Positions 15,601 to 21,175 of a DNA stretch of 24,145 nt are shown in pieces; position 1 is the first letter of the stretch, and each line of letters begins with the position of its first letter. The stretch comes from a virus. Made by a program: the position numbers and the translations under genes. The stretch lies in IMG/VR virus record IMGVR_UViG_3300005915_000111, positions 1 to 24,145 of that record. One strand, 5' to 3'. The notes beneath the pieces were generated by a model. That model did no database searches. It was not told where the DNA came from and saw only the letters and a program-made list of their open reading frames with translations.

Positions 15601-15652
15601 CTGTCAGCAAAATCATAATCGCTATGAGTGACAGAAATTTGAGCTTTTTCAT
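12611..15652 (-). CDS. Large exported protein with two parallel beta-helix domains (1013 residues)
   Basis: The signal peptide MKKLKFLSLIAIMILLTAPM is followed by ALA and then AGQ. There are two homologous beta-helix domains: the first opens at about residue 51 (IWYVDSGTGTDGAGYGRNPL, then NGDVIYVAAGHAESGSA, LRVEGLGVGANRPSFTFSD), and the second at about 615 (VWYVDSVTGAGGDDGSTWAL, then GDVVFVAPAHAETVSAAI, VTVIGLGTGSQMPTLTFNH). Between them is a mixed region (about 360-610) containing YFVNGWTMIVIWDANGG and helices (RNAAKIQERIDAITTV). The C-terminal part (about 880-1013) is a beta-sandwich-like domain. Similar WyVDs.tG / GDvi.VApgHaE helices are common in uncultured phage genomes, but signal peptides on them are notable. 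Tailspike-like binding is inferred; I see no proven catalytic site. Confidence 0.85.
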   Translation of the reverse strand: MKKLKFLSLIAIMILLTAPMALAAGQWSPLFTKKQPGGIYGVIDTSKTTGDIWYVDSGTGTDGAGYGRNPLSPTATLDYVIGLTTASNGDVIYVAAGHAESGSAANLVDIDKAGLRVEGLGVGANRPSFTFSDTDTTFAIGAANVTVKNIQFIAGVHAIEIGIAVEAAGTGFTLEDCIFPEPTTSSWEFIDAIDLEALVSGMTVKNCTFYNADATGGSHFLEAGNGVNTNIQLIDNYIYGEFGVACVWSNDTDLEWLIQGGTYTNLTNDQHALEFVTGTATGQIIDVLVRTNAQGTAVDPGSMTMSNVLWDDDTTADTVAIPVVMSTAGAGSIGAIDDATTDSIHGKIGTDSEMGDVSMYDQWILDQIDLDAILASVPSGMSYVAAVTTATDTTHTSYSALIGLGTNYFVNGWTMIVIWDANGGNAAPEGDVVDISAFNTTTGAVTHGAVTTLAENDKVLFVRDELVSIYQKALATPVTNSLAYRISQYIASGDGDFVGGTALASNVSLVDALGQNGADTTVAPDRNAAKIQERIDAITTVMQMVDAAGANGWEDDGSGGNLYTTFNSTDANANLFSGDGGKVKDDNVFSYFAQLERMSEEILSGMRASGKSVGNVWYVDSVTGAGGDDGSTWALAEATLAAGIADATASKGDVVFVAPAHAETVSAAITANIIGVTVIGLGTGSQMPTLTFNHASSSIDISVAGVTIQNLRLYNTTAATDNAISILAGGDYAVIDGIEFTDTGAGNFVHTIGILLASGADMVTVRNCSVYNTQSGATSFIDGTTGIVNRLLVENNDIWGDYSDAAINSDKALTNFILRSNLIRNVQAADHAVQLSGAATGYAYDNILTGTVPGAIFDPGSLLAFGNKIVESDKTDAPDNAWLEDGKWFYAEATFELDGAANTDNLFTVTGSVEVKVYGTVTETLTSHSDTIAIGTADSTTLLIAATGGDAPMTSGDTWTSATTAKSAASPTTYILDDDNIAITQSATNLADGTVVIHVYWRALTEGASVIPI

Positions 15653-15654
15653 TT

Positions 15655-15867
15655 TTATTTCTCCCCCTTGGCCGCTTTTCGCGCCTTCCGTTCGGCTTTT
15701 TCAGCCTTGGCAAGCAACCGGTCAGTTTCCACCTTGCGAGCCGCTAAAAACTCCCGGTCCGGCTTGGCAAGTCCGTTGACCATCCATAAATAGGCACGGT
15801 CATCAGACACACCGACAGTCGTTCCGGCACAGTGCCCGCTAATTTGTTTTAAAAGTGTAACTTGCAT
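15655..15867 (-). CDS. Small conserved protein next to capsid genes (SH3-like start, charged tail)
   Basis: This 70-residue protein begins MQVTLLKQISGHCAGTTVGV, a compact beta segment of the kind V.ll....G..aG....v found in small phage proteins beside the capsid gene, followed by an A..Lm..G.A-type motif (AYLWMVNGLAKPDREFLA) and a strongly charged Lys/Ala/Glu helix (ETDRLLAKAEKAERKARKAA) that may be coiled coil. Ribosome binding site GGAGG. Its last codons provide the GGAG site for the large beta-helix gene. Role unknown; head fibre or assembly helper is a guess. Confidence 0.65.
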   Translation of the reverse strand: MQVTLLKQISGHCAGTTVGVSDDRAYLWMVNGLAKPDREFLAARKVETDRLLAKAEKAERKARKAAKGEK

Positions 15868-15906
15868 TTTATCCTCCGGTTAAATCCTTGCAATCGATCT
15901 GCCAGA

Positions 15907-16401
15907 TTAATCGGTTATGAGCGACGGCGGATTATTAGACTGATAAAGCATATCGGGGTAATACATCACCTCGATATAGTTTCCAGCATTCCCGCCGCTT
16001 GATCGGAACTGAAAACAATCGTACCCGTCAGAAAATTTTGCTGGATCAAACCCCATCACCCAAATCTGATCAAGTTGCGTCGCCGCAGCGATTGTAAAGG
16101 TGTATGCGTCAGTTGCCCTGGTTAATCCGTCGATAGTTGCCGTGTCAATGTTGTACCAGATTGGACACGTCTCCGTAATTGCCGCTGTGGTTCCGCCAGC
16201 TACATCAGTGCTTTCGTTCCAGGTTATAATCAAGTCATTTGATGCGGACCCAGCACCGTAAAAATGAAATACAGCCCACAGCATCGATACGTTTTTCAAT
16301 GAAATAATTGCACAGGTATTGTCCATGGCATCGGCGGATCCCGGTTCGTGCGCCTGTACCGGGGGAAATCGTTCCGGAAAAGTTAAATCGTTCATTTTCA
16401 T
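15907..16401 (-). CDS. Probable capsid decoration/head-stabilising protein
   Basis: This 164-residue protein is encoded directly downstream of the capsid gene, where decoration proteins usually sit. It is beta-rich: AIISLKNVSMLWAVFHFYGA, NDLIITWNESTDVAGGT, CPIWYNIDTATIDGLTR, YTFTIAAATQLDQIWVMGFD and GNYIEVMYYPDMLY. The scheme (isLkn...v.f..g....i.v.qs.d.ag...k.....p.wy..d......t......t........i.ve.d...l) is shared by many proteins beside HK97-type capsid genes. No signal peptide, in contrast to the genes that follow. Ribosome binding site AGGAG. It would bind the capsid exterior. Confidence 0.6.
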   Translation of the reverse strand: MKMNDLTFPERFPPVQAHEPGSADAMDNTCAIISLKNVSMLWAVFHFYGAGSASNDLIITWNESTDVAGGTTAAITETCPIWYNIDTATIDGLTRATDAYTFTIAAATQLDQIWVMGFDPAKFSDGYDCFQFRSSGGNAGNYIEVMYYPDMLYQSNNPPSLITD

Positions 16402-16445
16402 ATCTCCTGTTTAAAACATTTTAATTTTTATCAATCAATCCGAGA

Positions 16446-17861
16446 TTACTCCCGAACAGCGACTCTTACAAACGGGGAAACCGTTGAACCGGCCACCGAG
16501 TTTTTAAACGGCGTGATCGCTGAAACGTCCACCGGACGCCCATCAAAGTATGAGGTGAACCGGAGCGCAATCTGGCCGTACTCAAATTTTACATGGATGG
16601 AAACGGCCTGGAGAACATCGCCCTTGTCGGCCACGATATATTTTGAAAAATCGGTCAGCCAGATATCGCCGGCGGTTCCGCAAACTTCCGCTTGTTCGAT
16701 TGGAATTGCCGGATAACCCCAAATAGCGCCGATACCATCGGACTTCCGGGGAGGCGTAAACAGTTTGGAAAGCTCGCCGCCGGACCCCACATCATAGGTC
16801 ATCTTCATGAGCTGGCTAAAGCAGTTCCGGTTATAAAAGAATGCCGGCTTTCCGCCGCTGTTAGGCTGGAACCGTTCGATCATCTTGAGAATGTTCTCTG
16901 TAACGATGGTCAAAGCTTGCTGACCGGTTTCTTTGGGAATACTGACCTTACAGTCGGCATTCATGATGCCCTGGGCTGTACCGGCGCCTGTACCCTCTAT
17001 AACCTGATCCTGTTTCTTCCATGCAAACTCGTTTTCAAACAACCGCCGCACTTCCTGGCCGATGATCGGAGCGTTCATGTTGATTTCTTCGGAAAAATAA
17101 ATCAAGCCGGTCAGCTTTTTGGGCTCGATCCGCATTTTCTGAAATTTGGTCATGCTGGAATCGTATTCTCCGAGTTCCGCCTCTGTGTAAACACGGATGC
17201 CACCCTGCCGACTATCATCCGCCCGGCTGGTTTCGTCAATGTCAATGAGTTCGGCCCACGCTTCGCCGGCGCCCAGGGTAATCCGTCGGCATCTTGATAA
17301 AACTTCGGAGTTGTTAAATCCACGGTCCATGATTTCGACCGCCGTTGATCCGGTAAGGAACATACCGCCCTCGGAAGCAATGCCCTGCACCTGGCCGGTT
17401 CCGGCTGCCCGAAAATCCGGCTGATCTTTTTCCAGAAGGGTAATTTCCCGAGTTCGGTTCTCGTTGTACCGTTTTTCCGCCGCCTTCCTTACCTCATCGC
17501 TCTGGTTGCGCTCACGGTTTGTCATCATTACAATGGTATCACGGATTTGAGCGGTAAGCGCCCGAGTTTCATCCCCTCGGTAAATCGGGTTGTCCGGCAC
17601 GTCCATATTGCTCGGAGGCGGATCGCCATCGCCACCTGGATCACCGGCATCGGGTGGATCGTTGATTGACCGGTTTGCAAAGGCGTCAAGCTCATTTGCA
17701 CGTTCTTCGGTTTCGATCTGAACTTTCAAGCCCTCACATTCAGAAATGACGGTTTCGAGATCTGTTCTTTTTTCGTCGGTCATTTCTTCCGGCTTAATCG
17801 CTCGCAGAGCCTTCATGCGCTCAATAGCTTTCTTAAGTTTTTCTCGCAATTCTTTTAACAT
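16446..17861 (-). CDS. Major capsid protein, HK97 fold
   Basis: This 471-residue protein has an N-terminal delta/scaffold domain (about 1-150) with a coiled-coil start (LREKLKKAIERMKALRAI) and a Pro/Gly/Asp-rich linker (DPPDAGDPGGDGDPPPS). The capsid body begins near GTGQVQGIASEGGMFLTGS and contains KKLTGLIYFSEEINMNAPII, the E-loop-like and spine helix region (FAWKKQDQVIEGTGAGTAQG), NSGGKPAFFYNRNCFSQLM, and GAIWGYPAIPIEQAEV followed by WLTDFSKYIVADKG, all standard in HK97-type capsid proteins. The prohead protease upstream probably removes the delta domain. Ribosome binding site GAGGTG is five bases before the ATG. Confidence 0.95.
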   Translation of the reverse strand: MLKELREKLKKAIERMKALRAIKPEEMTDEKRTDLETVISECEGLKVQIETEERANELDAFANRSINDPPDAGDPGGDGDPPPSNMDVPDNPIYRGDETRALTAQIRDTIVMMTNRERNQSDEVRKAAEKRYNENRTREITLLEKDQPDFRAAGTGQVQGIASEGGMFLTGSTAVEIMDRGFNNSEVLSRCRRITLGAGEAWAELIDIDETSRADDSRQGGIRVYTEAELGEYDSSMTKFQKMRIEPKKLTGLIYFSEEINMNAPIIGQEVRRLFENEFAWKKQDQVIEGTGAGTAQGIMNADCKVSIPKETGQQALTIVTENILKMIERFQPNSGGKPAFFYNRNCFSQLMKMTYDVGSGGELSKLFTPPRKSDGIGAIWGYPAIPIEQAEVCGTAGDIWLTDFSKYIVADKGDVLQAVSIHVKFEYGQIALRFTSYFDGRPVDVSAITPFKNSVAGSTVSPFVRVAVRE

Positions 17862-17862
17862 T

Positions 17863-18486
17863 TTACACCTCGTATGATTTTGAAATTGTTTGAAGGTTTC
17901 TGATTAGCCGGAGGTTCGCCTCCGCTGTTTTATCTTCGTCGCGGTTCGCCGCGTTGAATACATCCTTTGACCGCTTTGCAACGGTCGTGTCCGGGTATGC
18001 TGGGAACGTAACCGGGCTAACGTCGAATATTTCTTTAACTTCGATGATAGTCCGGATTTCCGGTTCACCTTCGTTTGCCGATGATTCCCACTTGTCCTGC
18101 TTCACGGTAAACGCAAAGGATTGTTCCTTTACATCGCCCCGGTCGATGGACAACATAAGATCACGCGCCCATTGCGTATCCGGTGGCGTATTTTCCATGT
18201 AAAGACCCCTGGCACGTTCCCGCAATTCCAGCGTGCCGGCAGATTCACGGCCCAGGACAAAGTTCGAATCGTGATTCCACAATGCCCGGGCATCAGAAGT
18301 TTTCAGCGCATTCTTAAACGCACCCGGCTTAATCTTTTCCCGAAACCAGCCAAGATCATCAGATAGCGAATTGAACACCGCCGCGTACCCGGTAATCTTC
18401 GGGGGATTATCGCCGTCACGACTTACCCGCAGTTCAGATGCCGCCAGCATCCGTACTTCTCGGATTTCTTCCTTATCTTTTTTCAT
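17863..18486 (-). CDS. HK97-family prohead protease (peptidase S78/U35)
   Basis: This 207-residue protein has the catalytic His in ALWNHD (His72), the Ser in KEQSFAF (Ser123) and the acidic site region EIFDVSPVTFPAYPDTTV (about 152-169), the three conserved blocks of the HK97 prohead protease family. The N-terminal part has ITGYAAVFNSLSDDLG and FREKIKPGAF, also characteristic. It cuts the scaffold domain from the capsid protein inside the prohead. Position between portal and capsid genes is standard. The start overlaps the end of a 40-codon upstream frame, and the stop is just before the capsid ATG. Confidence 0.95.
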   Translation of the reverse strand: MKKDKEEIREVRMLAASELRVSRDGDNPPKITGYAAVFNSLSDDLGWFREKIKPGAFKNALKTSDARALWNHDSNFVLGRESAGTLELRERARGLYMENTPPDTQWARDLMLSIDRGDVKEQSFAFTVKQDKWESSANEGEPEIRTIIEVKEIFDVSPVTFPAYPDTTVAKRSKDVFNAANRDEDKTAEANLRLIRNLQTISKSYEV

Positions 18487-18595
18487 AGCCCTGCCTTTTT
18501 TCCTTATCCATCATGGCGTTTTCCCGTTTCCGGTCATTCGCCGCTTGAATCTTTTCGGCCCTGGTCGGTCGTCGTCGCTCCGCTCGCTTTCCCAT
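18473..18595 (-). CDS. Putative 40-residue basic protein between portal and protease
   Basis: ATG 18595 begins two bases after the portal stop (TGATATG junction, the same arrangement as at the terminase small subunit/Cys-rich gene junction). The frame encodes MGKRAERRRPTRAEKIQAAN and ends EKRQGYEKR, a very basic helical peptide. It overlaps the protease start by about 14 bases. The protease has no strong site of its own outside this frame, so the frame may serve both as a small gene and as a coupler. The tight junctions and clean fit support it, but composition alone cannot prove it is made. Confidence 0.55.
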   Translation of the reverse strand: MGKRAERRRPTRAEKIQAANDRKRENAMMDKEKRQGYEKR

Positions 18596-18596
18596 A

Positions 18597-20597
18597 TCAC
18601 CCCGCAGTTATAAAACAGTCGCAACCGCCATGCAGTTGCGGATATTTCGTTAGCCCATAAATCGGCATCGGATCTTGGCCCTCGACTTCTATTTCGGTTC
18701 CGGCTTCGGCAAACGCTTCGCCCCGTTTAACCGCACGACCGGCAAGGGATTGACAGTATGGGCACGTTTCCGGTCCCCGAATAGCCCACACGGAACGGAA
18801 GCCGCCCGAAAAGAAAGTTGAGGCCGCAACCATACTGGCCATCGAAACCGTTTGCCGATTCGCGACCTTGTCCGCTCGCTTTTCATGCCATTCATCAACC
18901 CGCGTTTCAAGCTCTGTTAATTCGTCACCGATAAGCGCCACAAGCTGCCCGCGCGAGGATCCAACATACTGAGCCGTGAATCCGTCAATATATTCCCTGA
19001 TTTCGTCCTCAAGTTCCGGGGTCAACCCAACATCAGCGCCGATTTCAGCAGCTGCAGCTTCTTGGATCGATTCCGCAAAGCTCCGCATGGTCGGGCCGAT
19101 GGTGTCGTTAATATATGTCGGCATATCCCGATAAAAATTGTCCAGCCAAGTTTCCATGTTCCGTTTAGCCCGATCTTTGGACTGTTTATCCACTTCTTTT
19201 TTAACGGCAATGGATTCCCGATTGATTATCTTTTGTGCAGCGTCACGGAAAAGCGGATAAAACCGTTTTGATACCCGATCCCGCCCGCGTACAGACTTTA
19301 AGGCCGTTGCTCTAAACTCAAGCGCCCGAATACTTGCCTGTACGGGAACGGGAGGAGGTTCGCGTGGCTCACCCACCGGCACAAAGTTTAATGGCACCAT
19401 ACCAACATCACCACCCTTGACCGGATTTTCATCATCACGGTCAAGCATTATATTTAACGGTTTGCCCATCTGCCAATATCGTTGATCGATTTCGGAACGT
19501 GACTTGGCATCCGGGCGGAGAAGCGCATCAAGATTGTATTTCCAAAACCAACCGGCCCGGCGTTTTTCTTCAGTCAATAATTGCATATTGAACGATTGTT
19601 CATCGCGCACGGTCCAGCCCGATAGGCAAGAATCAACATAGGCTTTATTCTGTTGCTCAGTGTTGTTGTAGTTCGCGCCTTTGGTAAAAATCCCGATCTT
19701 TGCAGGAGGCACGCGATTAATTCCGCAAATATCTTCACGCGTCATCTGCATCATTTCGAGCAGTTGTGCATCGGCAAATTTAATATCGAATGGAACAAAT
19801 TTACCGTCATCTTCCATAACCATCGGGCGCCGTGAGCCGGTTGAACCCGTGCCCATGAACCGCTTATCGACAGCTTTGGTAAATGTCTTTTTATTGTTTC
19901 CCAGTGACCCCGGAAACGTAAAAAATCCAGCCGGTGAAAATCCTTGCTTGTAATATATGGCCTCAAATTCTTTTTGACTCAGGCCAATGCCGATAGAATC
20001 CCGCGCAAAGTTTTTAATGACCGATTCACCGGACAATCCGTCGAAACCAAACCCGGGAACATGCAGAATATCTTTTGCCGGTCGATCTTTTATTTCACCT
20101 TGGATTTTATACACAAGCGGTCCGCGTTTCCGGGGGTTTCCGTATCTATCTTTTTCGGTCCAGCCTTTGCCGCGCTTAACCGTTACCAGTTCCGGCTTAA
20201 TTGGCCACAACGCTTTTATACCCATGCCGGATCGCTCAATAAATGCAAAATAGTTACCATCTGTCATTATTTGGCCCTGGTTGGTTTCCCGCCATGTAAA
20301 CGAGTTCATGTCCGGATTTGGCTGATCTTTTAGGAGATAATAAAGATCCTCATCGGTTGCATCTTCGGACCCACCGCCTTTTTTTGGCCGTTTAAGTTTC
20401 AGCGGTAATTTTGCTTTATCCGATGCAACCAACATGATACAGGAAGCCCACGCCGCAAGTCTCATGGCCGTTTGTTGATTTACAGATTTGCCGGATTCGG
20501 AGACACTGCCACCGAGTCCGTACCAAAAATCGTCAGTGACGGTTAAACTGCCACCGCCTATGACTTGGCTTCTGAAACCTTTCGAGAAGATACCCAC
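18597..20597 (-). CDS. Portal protein fused to Mu gpF/SPP1 gp7-like head morphogenesis domain
   Basis: Residues 1 to about 430 match HK97-type portals: SVNQQTAMRLAAWASCIMLV, TWRETNQGQIMTDGNYFAFI, HVPGFGFDGLSGESVIKNFA, and DICGINRVPPAKIGIFTKGA. After a linker (VPVQASIRALEFRATALKSV) the C-terminal 220 residues are helical and end with VWAIRGPETCPYCQSLAGRA and HGGCDCFITAG, the Cys-rich closing motif of Mu gpF/SPP1 gp7 minor head proteins. In most phages these are two genes. The portal is the DNA channel; the gpF-like part helps head assembly. The start is a GTG at 20597 inside the end of the two-TM gene. The overall length of 666 fits a fusion with no frame break. Confidence 0.92.
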   Translation of the reverse strand: MGIFSKGFRSQVIGGGSLTVTDDFWYGLGGSVSESGKSVNQQTAMRLAAWASCIMLVASDKAKLPLKLKRPKKGGGSEDATDEDLYYLLKDQPNPDMNSFTWRETNQGQIMTDGNYFAFIERSGMGIKALWPIKPELVTVKRGKGWTEKDRYGNPRKRGPLVYKIQGEIKDRPAKDILHVPGFGFDGLSGESVIKNFARDSIGIGLSQKEFEAIYYKQGFSPAGFFTFPGSLGNNKKTFTKAVDKRFMGTGSTGSRRPMVMEDDGKFVPFDIKFADAQLLEMMQMTREDICGINRVPPAKIGIFTKGANYNNTEQQNKAYVDSCLSGWTVRDEQSFNMQLLTEEKRRAGWFWKYNLDALLRPDAKSRSEIDQRYWQMGKPLNIMLDRDDENPVKGGDVGMVPLNFVPVGEPREPPPVPVQASIRALEFRATALKSVRGRDRVSKRFYPLFRDAAQKIINRESIAVKKEVDKQSKDRAKRNMETWLDNFYRDMPTYINDTIGPTMRSFAESIQEAAAAEIGADVGLTPELEDEIREYIDGFTAQYVGSSRGQLVALIGDELTELETRVDEWHEKRADKVANRQTVSMASMVAASTFFSGGFRSVWAIRGPETCPYCQSLAGRAVKRGEAFAEAGTEIEVEGQDPMPIYGLTKYPQLHGGCDCFITAG

Positions 20598-20737
20598 GCC
20601 TGTAAAATCCCCACGCTAAATAGCAACGATCCGACCGCCAGCAATGCCCACGGCAGCCCGTACAATAAAAAAAGGCCCACCCCTATTGAAGTGAGCCCCG
20701 AAAAAATCAGAACGTCCGGAAAATCGATGCTTGTCAC
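20558..20737 (-). CDS. Small two-TM protein overlapping the portal start
   Basis: A 59-codon frame from GTG 20737 encodes MTSIDFPDVLIFSGLTSIGV followed by GLFLLYGLPWALLAVGSLLF and SVGILQAWVSSRKVSEAKS: two hydrophobic helices joined by a Tyr-Gly-Leu-Pro-Trp turn and a charged tail. Small proteins of this form (G..L...GLwli.pp.aliv.G..ll..g) are often encoded just before the portal in phages. It overlaps the portal start by about 40 bases in another frame. The start is not certain: no good Shine-Dalgarno is visible, and the 18-bp palindrome lies immediately before it. It is the first gene after the internal promoter. Role unknown, membrane location. Confidence 0.65.
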   Translation of the reverse strand: MTSIDFPDVLIFSGLTSIGVGLFLLYGLPWALLAVGSLLFSVGILQAWVSSRKVSEAKS

Positions 20738-20739
20738 AT

Positions 20740-20757
20740 TTTAAATCGCGATTTAAA
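20740..20757. repeat. 18-bp perfect palindrome (candidate operator)
   Basis: TTTAAATCGCGATTTAAA reads the same on both strands. It lies about 30-45 bases after the expected transcription start of the minus-strand promoter at 20819-20791 and directly before the first gene of the head block. A symmetric site of this size just downstream of a promoter is a typical place for a dimeric repressor. As RNA it could form only a weak AU-rich hairpin with no loop, so a DNA-binding role is more likely. Confidence 0.5.
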
Positions 20758-20790
20758 TTAATCCAAAAAAACGTCAGTTAGCTTAAAGGG

Positions 20791-20819
20791 ATTTTAAAGG
20801 ATTTTCAATGTGCTGTCAA
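20791..20819 (-). promoter_or_regulatory. Strong sigma-70-type promoter for head genes
   Basis: Minus strand TTGACA (20819-20814), 17-bp spacer, TAAAAT (20796-20791): a perfect -35 box, ideal spacing and a -10 one base from consensus (TATAAT). Transcription would start near 20784, ahead of the two-TM gene and portal. It follows a terminator, so it gives the head and tail genes a transcription unit separate from the terminase genes. Confidence 0.78.
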
Positions 20820-20832
20820 GTGTTTATTTTTA

Positions 20833-20850
20833 CTGTGTATTGTTACACAG
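20833..20850. repeat. Inverted repeat upstream of the promoter (candidate regulator site)
   Basis: CTGTGTA TTGT TACACAG has perfect 7-bp arms and a 4-base spacer. It ends about 14 bases before the -35 box, where an activator could contact RNA polymerase or a repressor could block it. The CTGT...ACAG ends resemble LexA-type sites, but the internal spacing is 10 instead of 8, so I do not call it a LexA box. Confidence 0.5.
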
Positions 20851-20900
20851 GGCGTTATCTATAATCATTCGATATTGTTTATCATTCGTGCGGATATAAC

Positions 20901-20932
20901 AAAAAAGCCCGAATCTTTGCAGAATCGGGCTT
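20901..20932 (-). terminator. Rho-independent terminator after the terminase block
   Basis: On the minus strand GCCCGA pairs with TCGGGC, then a T-T mismatch, then TCT/AGA closing a GCAA (GNRA) loop, followed directly by TTTTTT. It lies 25 bases after the stop of the zinc-ribbon gene at 20957 and ends the terminase transcript. Confidence 0.88.
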
Positions 20933-20956
20933 AAATCGTGCGGATGTTTGGTTAGA

Positions 20957-21175
20957 TTAACGAGCCATTGCGCCAATTATTACAAACTCTGCCCTTCTGC
21001 GCTCAACGTCCATATCTTTTTTTATCTGTTCTTTGTTTGGTCCAAACAGGCTACAATTGCAACAAATAAAACCAGCGTGGCCGAATGTTTGCGGATCGAT
21101 GAACTCACTACCAGATAAAACACCCGGTATCGATTCATCGATTGGATCACCACATTTTACACAATATTCTGTCAT
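20957..21175 (-). CDS. Small zinc-ribbon protein after terminase
   Basis: This 72-residue protein has MTEYCVKCGDPIDESIPG at the start (Cys5, Cys8) and GFICCNCSLFGPN (about residues 35-47), giving a CX2C ... CX2C zinc ribbon, followed by a charged helix (KEQIKKDMDVERRRAEFVII). It starts at the stop of the large terminase gene (ATGA overlap) and is the last gene before the terminator. Its link to terminase suggests a packaging accessory or a transcription-type zinc protein. No family is recognised with confidence. Confidence 0.7.
   Translation of the reverse strand: MTEYCVKCGDPIDESIPGVLSGSEFIDPQTFGHAGFICCNCSLFGPNKEQIKKDMDVERRRAEFVIIGAMAR

Noticed and set aside
12611-15652. CRISPR or short tandem DNA repeats in the beta-helix gene
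   Set aside because: Repetition is at protein level (short strands and one domain duplication); no regularly spaced identical DNA repeats are seen.
11300-15652. Pectate lyase or other polysaccharide lyase activity
   Set aside because: The fold is beta-helix-like, but I could not point to a conserved catalytic cluster, so enzymatic activity is not claimed.
16692-17297. 201-residue plus-strand open frame opposite the capsid gene
   Set aside because: Long, but fully antisense to the well-supported capsid protein, with no recognisable motif and no operon context on the plus strand.
20833-20850. LexA (SOS) box
   Set aside because: The ends are CTGT and ACAG, but the spacing is 10 bases instead of the 8 of the common Proteobacterial LexA box, so only a generic inverted repeat is reported.
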